Assembly (NCBI RefSeq): GCF_035704785.1
Contig: NZ_DASSWP010000074.1
Coordinates: 1-40,763, forward strand
From: Gracilimonas sp035704785
GTDB taxonomy: Bacteria; Bacteroidota; Rhodothermia; Balneolales; Balneolaceae
Direction of reading: 5' to 3'
Length of the DNA: 40,763 bases
Made by a program: the position numbers and the translations under genes. Below are positions 8,766 through 16,314 of the stretch, piece by piece. Position 1 is the first letter of the stretch, and each line of letters starts with the position of its first letter. A model generated the notes under the pieces. That model was not told where the DNA came from, ran no database searches, and was given only the letters and a program-made list of their open reading frames with translations.

Positions 8766-9247
8766 GATTGGTCCTCCTCATTATTGTTCTCTTGAATTCC
8801 CCTTTCATTTAAGGTGAGTATTTCATTGGTATCTGTTTTGATCAATTGCACACTGGCATTGCGTAAATTAAATGCGGGAGCATTTAGCCTTTCTTCAGAT
8901 ACCTGAATTTTATTTTTTAGTTTTAATTTTCCTTTGCCCGGTTCCATCACATAAACATTTTTAAATTGATCAGCTGTGATGAAGTAAAAGCCGTCTGCAT
9001 TTCTGATCAACCTTACTTCTTTGATCTCAGTTGAATCGGTTTCCCCAAATTCCTGCTGCTGAAATGGCTGGATATTAAAAGTAATACCATGACGCACATC
9101 GTGCACATTACCGTCTTCATCCGGAACTAAAACAGATTCTATTTGCTGAGCATAATTAACATTTTCGACTACAAATGTTTTGCAGGCTGTACCTATCATC
9201 ACCATTGAAGCCAACAAAAACATTGGAATAAATCTCAAGGGTCTCAT
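8762..9247 (-). CDS. unknown lipoprotein paired with the coiled-coil protein
   Basis: A 161-residue protein I cannot assign. The signal M-R-P-L-R-F-I-P-M-F-L-L is followed by lipobox I-G-T-A-C with Cys at 22, so it should be a lipoprotein. The mature part looks beta-rich: short charged strands (E-V-R-L-I-R-N-A-D-G-F-Y-F-I-T), a basic turn (G-K-G-K-L-K-L-K-N-K) and an acidic tail. A ribosome site (AAGGAT) precedes the ATG. The last 4 bases overlap the start of the coiled-coil membrane protein, pointing to a two-gene envelope module. The 71-base gap to apt upstream leaves room for its own promoter. Confidence 0.8.
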   Translation of the reverse strand: MRPLRFIPMFLLASMVMIGTACKTFVVENVNYAQQIESVLVPDEDGNVHDVRHGITFNIQPFQQQEFGETDSTEIKEVRLIRNADGFYFITADQFKNVYVMEPGKGKLKLKNKIQVSEERLNAPAFNLRNASVQLIKTDTNEILTLNERGIQENNNEEDQS

Positions 9248-9318
9248 TTTTTTGTATCCTTAATTACTGAATTTTATTGTTCAGTAAGTTGTATCTAAAC
9301 ACGAAAAAAATGTTCCAA

Positions 9319-9861
9319 TTACTCTACAATAATACTTTCTATGGAAGCTGAAGGATCAAGCTGATCTCTTCCTTTTAAAAATGACAGCTCTATAATGAAT
9401 GAATATCCTACTATTTCTCCACCAAGGCGTTTTATTAATTTTGTAGCCGCTGCAGCGGTCCCTCCCGTTGCTATCAGATCATCATGGATGATCACTTTTG
9501 CCCCTTTAAAAATAGCATCTTTATGAATTTCTACGCTGTCTTCACCATATTCGAGCGCATAAACTTCTGATAAAGTATCGGCAGGAAGTTTCCCCGGTTT
9601 CCGAACAGGTACAAATCCGGCATTAAGATTTTGAGCTAAATTTGTCCCAAATAGAAATCCGCGCGACTCTAATCCAACTACAAAATCAATCGACTTATTT
9701 CTATAAGGCTGTGCCAACATATAGGAAGTTAACTCAAGACCCCTTTTGTCTTGAAGTAAAGTCGTTATATCTTTGAATTGAATACCCTCTTTTGGAAAAT
9801 CCGGAATAGTTCGGATGGTTTCAGAAATGTAATCTTTTATACTTTGGTGTACTTTTTTCAT
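9319..9861 (-). CDS. apt: adenine phosphoribosyltransferase
   Basis: Purine salvage enzyme that converts adenine and PRPP to AMP and pyrophosphate in the cytoplasm. The 180-residue length is typical. Visible motifs are the N-terminal I-P-D-F-P-K-E-G-I-Q-F-K-D-I-T-T-L-L, the G-L-E-S-R-G-F-L-F-G loop that contacts the base, and the PRPP-binding motif V-I-I-H-D-D-L-I-A-T-G-G-T-A-A-A (about 122-137). It is divergent from tadA with 58 bases between the starts. Confidence 0.97.
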   Translation of the reverse strand: MKKVHQSIKDYISETIRTIPDFPKEGIQFKDITTLLQDKRGLELTSYMLAQPYRNKSIDFVVGLESRGFLFGTNLAQNLNAGFVPVRKPGKLPADTLSEVYALEYGEDSVEIHKDAIFKGAKVIIHDDLIATGGTAAAATKLIKRLGGEIVGYSFIIELSFLKGRDQLDPSASIESIIVE

Positions 9862-9919
9862 CAGACTTAAATTAAGTTCGCGCCAAGGTAGTTAAAAGCA
9901 ACGATAGCAATCAAGTATT

Positions 9920-10393
9920 ATGAATAGAATTGACCTTCCAATGATGCAGCAACATCAGCGATTTATGGCTCGTGCCTTTATGCTTGCTGAGCAAGCGCTT
10001 GAAGAAAACGAAGTCCCGGTTGGTGCTATTGTTGTTCATAAAGGAAGTATTGTAGGCAAAGGTTATAATCAGGTGGAGCGATTGAATGATCCCACCGCAC
10101 ACGCTGAGATGCTTGCAATTTCATCCGCATGTGAAACATTGTCTGAAAAATATTTGAACGAATGCACGCTTTATGTAACTCTAGAACCTTGTGCAATGTG
10201 TGCCGGAGCAGCTGTTTGGAGTAAACTGGGATCTATTGTATTTGGAGCGACAGACCCCAAAGCAGGTGGTTGCGGCAGCGTGTTCAATATCTCCTCAAAT
10301 AATAAACTGAATCACCATGTGCAGATTATTCAGGGGGTAATGGAAGCAGAGTGTGAATTTCTGCTGAAGGAATTTTTCAGGAATAAAAGATGA
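9920..10393 (+). CDS. tadA: tRNA-specific adenosine deaminase
   Basis: Deaminates adenosine 34 to inosine in the tRNA-Arg(ACG) anticodon wobble position. The zinc and catalytic motifs are present: H-A-E-M (His 61, Glu 63) and P-C-A-M-C (Cys 91, Cys 94). The N-terminal M-x-x-A-x-x-L-A-E-Q-A and V-P-V-G-A-I-V-V, and the later F-G-A-T-D-P-K-A-G-G-C-G-S, are typical of TadA rather than of cytidine deaminases. Length is 157 residues. The ATG at 9920 is the only start before the conserved region. The convergent methyltransferase gene ends 6 bases beyond its stop. Confidence 0.95.
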   Translation: MNRIDLPMMQQHQRFMARAFMLAEQALEENEVPVGAIVVHKGSIVGKGYNQVERLNDPTAHAEMLAISSACETLSEKYLNECTLYVTLEPCAMCAGAAVWSKLGSIVFGATDPKAGGCGSVFNISSNNKLNHHVQIIQGVMEAECEFLLKEFFRNKR

Positions 10394-10399
10394 CAACAT

Positions 10400-11191
10400 T
10401 TAATTCTTTTTAGCTGCCAGATATACTATATGCCACTTAATTTTAACTTTCTCACCTGACTTCTTATCCCAATGATCGATCAAAAGCTTAAACTGTTTAG
10501 CATTTAATGATTTATTGTGAGTGCTGGTTGATGAACCAATGTTCTTCAGGTGTTGAAAGAAATCTAAAGCTGAATCAAACTCCTGATACAGATCATTTTC
10601 ATAGTAGTCTATCTGCATAGGCCCTGTCGATAATTTAATCACAACCTCCTCAACATCCGGAAGAGGATTAGCTGTATGAGGAAGTCCTAATTCCAGGCAG
10701 TTCTCATACCAATCGGGAAAAGAATGATTACCGGGAAATGAAGCTAATAATATTCCACCGTGAACTAAGCTTTCAGATAAATTCTGAAGTCCCAAAGAAG
10801 TATCCTTGAACCAGTGTGCAGCAAAATTACTGATCACCAGCGAATATTCCTCTGAATCTGCCTTGAACTCATTTACATCTAAATAGCGAAATTCAACATT
10901 ATCTGTGTTGATACCTTTTTCGGCAAGATCTGCTTTACAAAACTCAAGCATCTTTTCAGAAGCATCGGTAATGACCAATTTTCTTTCCGGAAATTCTTTA
11001 ATGAGTTTTGAGGTCAAAAACCCGGTACCACAACCAACTTCCAGGATTGGCCCGGGCGGTAAGGTCTCCTTCCATGGTATAAGTGAGGAGATCAAGCCCT
11101 TTGCTACTTTTGGCTGGATCTCTGCTTCCTGTTGGTACAATTTGGCTTTTTCACCAAATACTTTTGCGACTCTGTTAATGATGCTTTGAAT
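10400..11191 (-). CDS. bioC: BioC-like malonyl-ACP methyltransferase, start not ATG
   Basis: A class I SAM-dependent methyltransferase; SAM motif I is I-L-E-V-G-C-G-T-G-F. The closest family I recognise is BioC, which methylates malonyl-ACP to start biotin synthesis: N-terminal R-V-A-K-V-F-G-E-K-A-K-L-Y-Q-Q-E-A, the S-N-F-A-A-H-W-F motif and L-K-N-I-G-S-S-T-S all fit. The conserved N-terminal helix lies upstream of the first ATG/GTG/TTG-type codon (TTG at 11140), and an in-frame TAA at 11210-11212 closes the frame. Translation must therefore begin on a rare codon; ATT at 11189-11191 gives the usual N-terminal length. A lost start codon is the alternative. It is the last gene of the trp transcription unit, 35 bases after the DUF4837 gene. 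No other biotin gene is in the window, so the symbol is tentative. Confidence 0.68.
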   Translation of the reverse strand: MQSIINRVAKVFGEKAKLYQQEAEIQPKVAKGLISSLIPWKETLPPGPILEVGCGTGFLTSKLIKEFPERKLVITDASEKMLEFCKADLAEKGINTDNVEFRYLDVNEFKADSEEYSLVISNFAAHWFKDTSLGLQNLSESLVHGGILLASFPGNHSFPDWYENCLELGLPHTANPLPDVEEVVIKLSTGPMQIDYYENDLYQEFDSALDFFQHLKNIGSSTSTHNKSLNAKQFKLLIDHWDKKSGEKVKIKWHIVYLAAKKN

Positions 11192-11226
11192 TTTAACTGA
11201 GGTTAAAGATTACTTGTATAAAGTCT

Positions 11227-12330
11227 CTAAAGTGCCGGTTCTTCTCTGTCCGGGGTCCAGGTAGAATCTGACTCAAATGTTCTTCCCATAGCTCTAAATT
11301 GACGTACAAATGGAAGTTGCTTACGAACGCTTGGAGCATGTTGATTATAGTCTGCCATAAACAACCGATTGGTATCAGGATCATAATATGTGAAGTTAAC
11401 AAATGGTCCTCCCATAAGTCCATTTACCATGTGCCAGGTTCCAAGTGTTTCATAAACAATCAACCTGCCCATCTGAAAAGAATTTGTTTTTACCGGTCGA
11501 TTTAGATCCGGTCTGTTGAAAGTTTGAACGTACATCGAATCTCTTGCTCCCTTAATGAATTGTTCTTGCAAGGAATCTCGGGTGGCAATAATCCAATCCT
11601 GATCCAGAAAAGAAATATCATCTACATTATCAAGATGCCAGGTCCACATCCAGCGATCGTTTTGGGGCAGGAATCTACGGAAACTATGGAAATTCAGCGT
11701 ATCAATATTTTTAATGTAATCGTGTTGTATGCGAACTTTATACCCGTGATTTTCCCACAGAGAATCTGAATATTGGGTTTGTTCATAGCGTTCATATACA
11801 AAGTATTCCCATCGGGCGAGTTCCTTTTCAAGCATATCGCTAAGAAGGGAATTCTCAGTATTTCTGATCTTCTGGGCCAATGCAGAATCTGAAGTTGAAG
11901 TTAAAATGAGCGCGTATTGATCCTTATACCATTGATCTTCAAATGGAAATGCAAAACTTTCACCGTCCCTTACCCGCTGTTCGATACTTTCATCAAGAAA
12001 ACCGCGTATCTGTCGTCCGGTATTTGAATCCTCATCAATAGGTGCTGCAAAAATAATATTCTTATGGCTTCTGATGCGTTCAAGATGATCCTGAGAACGA
12101 ATATTAGTAAACCTGAGGTCATAATAAGGTTCAGCATTTGGGACAGTTTGTACCCATTTCCCAAATACATTACGAATGGCTTCTGCAGTTTCACTTTCCC
12201 ATTGAGTTGAGTCCATCACAACCATAACCTCACGGATGTTACCATCGGCTACGGGGCGATAATCCCCATCGCAAGAAATAAATATGAGAACAAAAGCTGA
12301 TGCTATAAATGATAAAAATATACGCTTCAT
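11227..12330 (-). CDS. DUF4837-family lipoprotein
   Basis: A 367-residue lipoprotein of unknown function matching the DUF4837 family as I know it from Bacteroidota relatives. The signal ends in lipobox F-I-S-C (Cys 20). The family features are the N-terminal block (I-R-E-V-M-V-V-M-D followed by a Trp), N-I-I-F-A-A-P-I, Y-A-L-I-L-T-S, and late aromatic segments (V-Y-E-T-L-G-T-W-H-M-V-N, F-V-N-F-T-Y-Y-D). It starts 9 bases after the trpA stop and so is probably co-transcribed with the trp operon, although no link to tryptophan synthesis is evident. Confidence 0.82.
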   Translation of the reverse strand: MKRIFLSFIASAFVLIFISCDGDYRPVADGNIREVMVVMDSTQWESETAEAIRNVFGKWVQTVPNAEPYYDLRFTNIRSQDHLERIRSHKNIIFAAPIDEDSNTGRQIRGFLDESIEQRVRDGESFAFPFEDQWYKDQYALILTSTSDSALAQKIRNTENSLLSDMLEKELARWEYFVYERYEQTQYSDSLWENHGYKVRIQHDYIKNIDTLNFHSFRRFLPQNDRWMWTWHLDNVDDISFLDQDWIIATRDSLQEQFIKGARDSMYVQTFNRPDLNRPVKTNSFQMGRLIVYETLGTWHMVNGLMGGPFVNFTYYDPDTNRLFMADYNQHAPSVRKQLPFVRQFRAMGRTFESDSTWTPDREEPAL

Positions 12331-12339
12331 AATTACGAA

Positions 12340-13137
12340 TTAGTTTCCAAATTTCAGTGAATGAACGAAGGAGAATAACTCAGATTGCCAGCCTTCATTC
12401 GGATAATGTGTTTTAATGGTATCAATTAAGGCACTTCCAACAATAAATCCATCGGCATTTGATGCGATGCTTTGGGCATCCTCATGCGACTTGATTCCAA
12501 ATCCGACCATAACAGGATTTTTGGTAATATTGGTTCTTACACGTTCAATAAACCGGTTAACAGAGTTTGAAACTTCATCTCCGTCCCGGGCTCCGGTAAC
12601 ACCGGTTACGGAAACGCAATATACAAATCCCTGAGAGTTTTCGTCAGCCAGTTTTATTCGGGCATCTGACGTATTTGGCGCTACAAGATGAATGACATCC
12701 AAGTCACTCTTTTTTGCATGCTCTTTTATCATTCCATCTTCTTCTAAGGGGATATCCGGGATGATCAATCCATCCACGCCCGCTTCGGCTGCTTTTTGAG
12801 TGAATTTACTCACACCATATCGCAATACCGGGTTCATATAACCCATCAAAATAATGGGAATCTCAGACTCTTTGCGGACTTCTTTCACCATCTCAAAGAT
12901 CTTATTCATGGTGATGCCGTTTTGGATAGCAACATCGCTGGAATATTGAATAGTTGGTCCATCAGCTAAAGGATCACTGAAAGGCATTCCCAATTCGATG
13001 ATATCAGCTCCATTTTCCTCAAATCCCAAAATGAGATCCACTGTAGAATCCAAATCAGGATACCCTGCGGTGATGAAAAGACTCATCAGTTTTTCATCTT
13101 CTTTCTTATTCTTAAATACGTTTTGAATTCGATTCAT
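12340..13137 (-). CDS. trpA: tryptophan synthase alpha chain
   Basis: Cleaves indole-3-glycerol phosphate to indole and glyceraldehyde-3-phosphate within the alpha2-beta2 complex. The 265-residue protein carries the catalytic residues in I-I-E-L-G-M-P-F-S-D-P-L-A-D-G-P (Glu 48, Asp 59), the G-Y-M-N-P motif, and the phosphate-binding G-F-G-I-K-S and V-G-S-A-L-I segments. It is the last enzyme gene of the trp run. A 110-base gap with a palindrome separates it from trpB, an unusually loose spacing for this pair. Confidence 0.97.
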   Translation of the reverse strand: MNRIQNVFKNKKEDEKLMSLFITAGYPDLDSTVDLILGFEENGADIIELGMPFSDPLADGPTIQYSSDVAIQNGITMNKIFEMVKEVRKESEIPIILMGYMNPVLRYGVSKFTQKAAEAGVDGLIIPDIPLEEDGMIKEHAKKSDLDVIHLVAPNTSDARIKLADENSQGFVYCVSVTGVTGARDGDEVSNSVNRFIERVRTNITKNPVMVGFGIKSHEDAQSIASNADGFIVGSALIDTIKTHYPNEGWQSELFSFVHSLKFGN

Positions 13138-13172
13138 TTCTGTAATTAAATTATAGCTGTAAACAATATGCG

Positions 13173-13194
13173 CTCCAACGCAGAGCGTGTGGAG
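13173..13194. repeat. palindrome in the trpB-trpA gap
   Basis: CTCCAACGC (13173-13181), a 3-base loop, then GCGTGTGGAG (13185-13194) form a 9-bp stem with one bulged base. It stands alone in the 110-base gap. It lacks a T-run, so it is not an intrinsic terminator. It looks like a dispersed palindromic repeat; only one copy is in this window. Confidence 0.5.
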
Positions 13195-13247
13195 AGAGTC
13201 TGTATGTTAATTCTCTGCATCGTTACAAAATCTATTGCTTTGAGTTC

Positions 13248-14465
13248 CTAACCTTTTTCACGGATGTATTCTGAAATGGTACCCATGTCCTTATCTCCTC
13301 TTCCCGAGAGATTTAATACTACAATTTCATCTTTGGACGTCAGTGGCATTAAATTCTCCAGCCATGCAAAGGCATGAGCTGTTTCGAGTGCAGGAATGAT
13401 TCCTTCTGTTTCGGACAACAATTTAACGGCATCCATGGCTTCTTCATCTGTTACCGCATTGTATTCAACCCGACCCATATCCTTTAGATGCGCATGCTCA
13501 GGCCCAACCCCGGGATAATCCAATCCTGCACTAATGGAATGGGCTAACTCGATCTGTCCTTCTTCGCTTTGAAGTAAATAACTCAGCGATCCATGTAAAA
13601 TTCCGGGCGTTCCCTTACTCATGGTAGCTGCCGTTTTACCTGAATCGACACCAAATCCGGCCGCCTCAATTCCGATGATCTTCACGTTTTCATCGTCAAT
13701 AAAAGGATAAAAGAATCCGATGGCGTTTGATCCCCCTCCGACACAAGCCACTAAATAGTCGGGGTTTTTGTTTTCTGCTTTCTGAATCTGATCTTTGGTC
13801 TCATTTCCAATCACTTCATGAAAATAGCGGACCATCATAGGATATGGATGAGGGCCTACTACCGAACCGATGATATAGAATGTGGTATCCACATTGGTTA
13901 CCCAATCACGTATAGCTTCGTTTGTGGCATCTTTTAGTGTTTTGGAACCGCTGGTTACATTACGTACTTCAGCTCCCAGCAGTCGCATACGATCCACATT
14001 CAATTTTTGACGAACCATATCCTCTTCGCCCATATAGACAATACACTCCAAGCCAAACTTGGCACAGGCCGTTGCTGTGGCCACTCCATGCTGACCTGCA
14101 CCTGTTTCAGCTATAATGCGCTTCTTACCCATTCTGCGGGCAAGTAAGACCTGTCCGATGGCATTGTTGATCTTATGGGCTCCGGTGTGACAAAGATCTT
14201 CTCTCTTCAGATAGATCTTAGCTTTTCCATAATGTTCAGTGAGGCGATTGGCGAAAGTGAGTTTAGTAGGCCGACCCACATATTCATCCAATAGCCCTGC
14301 TAATTTCTTTTGGAACTCAGGATCATCTTTAGCTTTGTTAAACTCTTCCTCCAATTCCTGAATAGCCGGAATGAGAATTTCAGGAACGAATTTCCCTCCA
14401 AATTGGCCATAATAGCCTCTCGCATCGGGAAATTTATAGGTTTTTTGTTTGGTTTTTGTGGTCAT
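13248..14465 (-). CDS. trpB: tryptophan synthase beta chain
   Basis: PLP enzyme that joins indole and serine to make tryptophan. From the ATG at 14465 the protein has 405 residues. It has the PLP lysine in H-T-G-A-H-K-I-N-N-A (Lys 98), the Gly-rich phosphate loop V-G-G-G-S-N-A-I-G, and the N-terminal G-Y-Y-G-Q-F-G-G-K-F-V-P-E typical of TrpB1. An upstream in-frame ATG at 14513 would add 16 residues, but those codons lie in a repeat-like element and are not conserved in TrpB, so 14465 is the better start. Confidence 0.96.
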   Translation of the reverse strand: MTTKTKQKTYKFPDARGYYGQFGGKFVPEILIPAIQELEEEFNKAKDDPEFQKKLAGLLDEYVGRPTKLTFANRLTEHYGKAKIYLKREDLCHTGAHKINNAIGQVLLARRMGKKRIIAETGAGQHGVATATACAKFGLECIVYMGEEDMVRQKLNVDRMRLLGAEVRNVTSGSKTLKDATNEAIRDWVTNVDTTFYIIGSVVGPHPYPMMVRYFHEVIGNETKDQIQKAENKNPDYLVACVGGGSNAIGFFYPFIDDENVKIIGIEAAGFGVDSGKTAATMSKGTPGILHGSLSYLLQSEEGQIELAHSISAGLDYPGVGPEHAHLKDMGRVEYNAVTDEEAMDAVKLLSETEGIIPALETAHAFAWLENLMPLTSKDEIVVLNLSGRGDKDMGTISEYIREKG

Positions 14466-14480
14466 AATATGAGTGAACTC

Positions 14481-14555
14481 GTCATCCTGAGGATACCTCC
14501 GAAGGATCTGCACAGGTCAAGATTGTGTAGGTCTTCGCTTTCTCTCAGAAAGACT
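14481..14555. repeat. dispersed-repeat-like element between trpF and trpB
   Basis: The gap holds GTCATCCTGAGG followed closely by CCGAAGGATCT (14481-14509), and further on CTTTCTCTCAGAAAG (about 14539-14553), which is self-complementary at its ends. I recall similar 'GTCATCCTGAGG ... GAAGGATCT' units as common non-coding repeats scattered through many bacterial genomes; that is memory, not a search. It lies just upstream of the trpB start. Confidence 0.5.
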
Positions 14556-14562
14556 TTTAGAT

Positions 14563-15216
14563 TTAATTTTTTTCTATTGCATTTAATTCATCCATGAAGG
14601 CTTCGATCTTACCAAAGTCTTTGAGTCCGGGCTTTTGCTCTAAACTGCTTGAAACGTCAACAGCAAAGGGCTGAACCATTTCAATGGCTTCTTTGATGTT
14701 ATCCGCACTCAATCCTCCGGAAAGGAAAAATGGGATATCATCTCCTATCTCTTTCAAGATATTCCAGTCAAAGGCCGTTCCGGTTCCGCCCCATTTTCCT
14801 TCAATCTTCGTATCAAATAATAAATAATCTGCTACATCGGCATATTGCTCGATTTGATGCTTCAAAAGATAATCAACAGTTTCTTCTTCAATATGAATGA
14901 CTTTTATGATCGGTTTGTCCACCAATTCACAATACTCAACCGATTCATCTCCATGAAGCTGCACATAGTCTAAACCCGTTTCTTTGGCAATTCGGTTCAC
15001 GTCATCTAATGGTTGATTTACAAAAACACCCACTTTCTCGGGACCTTCTATCCAATTTATGATCGCACCGGCCTCTCCGGGTTTGATATAACGCGGACTT
15101 TTTTCATAAAAGATAAATCCGAGGTAATCCACCAACGCTCCTGCCGCAAACCGGGCATCTTCAAGGTTGGTTATCCCACAGATCTTAATTTTAGTTCGTT
15201 CTATTCGGTCACTCAT
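14563..15216 (-). CDS. trpF: phosphoribosylanthranilate isomerase
   Basis: Isomerises N-phosphoribosylanthranilate to CdRP in tryptophan synthesis. The 217-residue TIM barrel shows the N-terminal K-I-C-G-I-T with catalytic Cys, G-L-D-Y-V-Q-L-H-G-D-E, L-L-F-D-T-K (catalytic Asp) with G-G-T-G-T-A-F-D-W after it, and F-L-S-G-G-L-S-A-D-N-I. The ATG at 15216 lies 3 bases after the trpC stop, so the two are probably translated together. Confidence 0.96.
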   Translation of the reverse strand: MSDRIERTKIKICGITNLEDARFAAGALVDYLGFIFYEKSPRYIKPGEAGAIINWIEGPEKVGVFVNQPLDDVNRIAKETGLDYVQLHGDESVEYCELVDKPIIKVIHIEEETVDYLLKHQIEQYADVADYLLFDTKIEGKWGGTGTAFDWNILKEIGDDIPFFLSGGLSADNIKEAIEMVQPFAVDVSSSLEQKPGLKDFGKIEAFMDELNAIEKN

Positions 15217-15219
15217 TAA

Positions 15220-16032
15220 CTAACTGTATTGCTTTTCAAATTCTTCTTCGGTTTGTTCAATCAACTTTTTTACTGCATGCCCGGGATCTTTTTGTCTCAT
15301 AAAATACTCGCCGATCAAAGCAGAATGAATACCTTCTTTCTGCAATAAGGCCAGATCTTTCCCGGATGATAAGCCACTTTCGGAAACTAATACTGTTCCT
15401 TCCGGAGCTTGCTTTAGTATGGAAATTCCGCGATGCACATCCACTTCAAAGTTCTTAAGATCACGGTTATTCACTCCTAAAATATTCACCAGATCAAAGT
15501 CAAGACGATCAAGATCATCTTGGTCATAGCACTCAACCAAGGCATCTAATCCGAATTCGTTGGATGCATGTATCAATTCTTCAAGCTGCTTACCCTCTGT
15601 AATAGCCACAATAATCAAGACTGCATCGGCTCCAAAAGCCCTCGCTTCTTTGATCTGATAGGGATCGATGATGAAATCTTTTCGCAGTAATGGTAATTGA
15701 ACGCGTTTTGAAATGGCTTCTAAATATTGCAGATCACCTTTGAAGAAAGGTTCGTCCGTTAAAACAGAAATAGCAGACGCCCCTCCCTCCTCATACCTGA
15801 GGGCAATATCAACAGGATCAAAATCAGGCCGTATGATACCTTTGGATGGAGAAGCTTTTTTAACCTCTGCGATGATGGAAACAGCTTCATTTCCATTCAA
15901 TGCTTTTTTAAAAGACACTCGGTCTTTCTCAAAGCCTTCAAAGGAATTGAAATCAGCAAATGAAAGCTCACGTTTGCGCTTAGCAAGGTCTTCAGCTGTC
16001 TGCTCTGTTATTTTTTCTAAAATGTTACTCAT
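15220..16032 (-). CDS. trpC: indole-3-glycerol phosphate synthase
   Basis: Closes the indole ring from CdRP. The 270-residue product is a stand-alone TrpC (not fused to TrpF). It shows I-A-E-V-K-K-A-S-P-S-K-G (catalytic Lys), L-R-K-D-F-I-I-D-P-Y-Q, L-G-V-N-N-R-D-L-K-N-F and V-S-E-S-G-L. TrpF begins 3 bases after its stop. A 282-base gap full of hairpins separates it from trpD upstream. Confidence 0.97.
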   Translation of the reverse strand: MSNILEKITEQTAEDLAKRKRELSFADFNSFEGFEKDRVSFKKALNGNEAVSIIAEVKKASPSKGIIRPDFDPVDIALRYEEGGASAISVLTDEPFFKGDLQYLEAISKRVQLPLLRKDFIIDPYQIKEARAFGADAVLIIVAITEGKQLEELIHASNEFGLDALVECYDQDDLDRLDFDLVNILGVNNRDLKNFEVDVHRGISILKQAPEGTVLVSESGLSSGKDLALLQKEGIHSALIGEYFMRQKDPGHAVKKLIEQTEEEFEKQYS

Positions 16033-16053
16033 TAAGTTAAGTCTTAGTTCTCG

Positions 16054-16100
16054 TTACGAAGCTCCTGCTTCGTAATGCAGTCCCGGAAGCTCTAGCTTCC
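16054..16100. repeat. double palindrome in the trpD-trpC gap
   Basis: Two perfect hairpins lie 10 bases apart. TTACGAAGC-TCCT-GCTTCGTAA (16054-16075) has a 9-bp stem and GGAAGCT-CT-AGCTTCC (16085-16100) a 7-bp stem. Neither is followed by a T-run on either strand, so they are not ordinary terminators. The paired arrangement resembles REP/BIME-type repeats. It sits 22 bases upstream of the trpC start. Confidence 0.6.
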
Positions 16101-16196
16101 AGTGGCTAGTTATGGCAACATGATTGCCCAACCTCCGATAAAAATTTTACTTACTATTAGTATTCGGGCGGAGGTTTCTTTGTTATTAATTCCTGT

Positions 16197-16216
16197 CCCC
16201 GGGATAAATCCCGGGG
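16197..16216. repeat. GC-rich palindrome in the trpD-trpC gap
   Basis: CCCCGGGA-TAAA-TCCCGGGG is a perfect 8-bp stem with a 4-base loop. The flank GGTCATCCCTA to its right recurs, in my recollection, beside this palindrome in many genomes, which suggests a mobile non-coding repeat. It has no T-run. A 243-base open frame across it (16110-16352) lacks family features and seems to be repeat sequence. Confidence 0.6.
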
Positions 16217-16314
16217 CTATAAATCGGTCATCCCTAACGGCATATGATTGTATCACAATTCCAAGCGTAAAATAATTGATCATCTTCCAAATCTGTGTTA
16301 TCGCGTTCCATCCC

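Noticed and set aside
14463..14513. Longer trpB starting at 14513
   Set aside because: The added 16 residues come from the repeat-like element; TrpB homologues start near the ATG at 14465.
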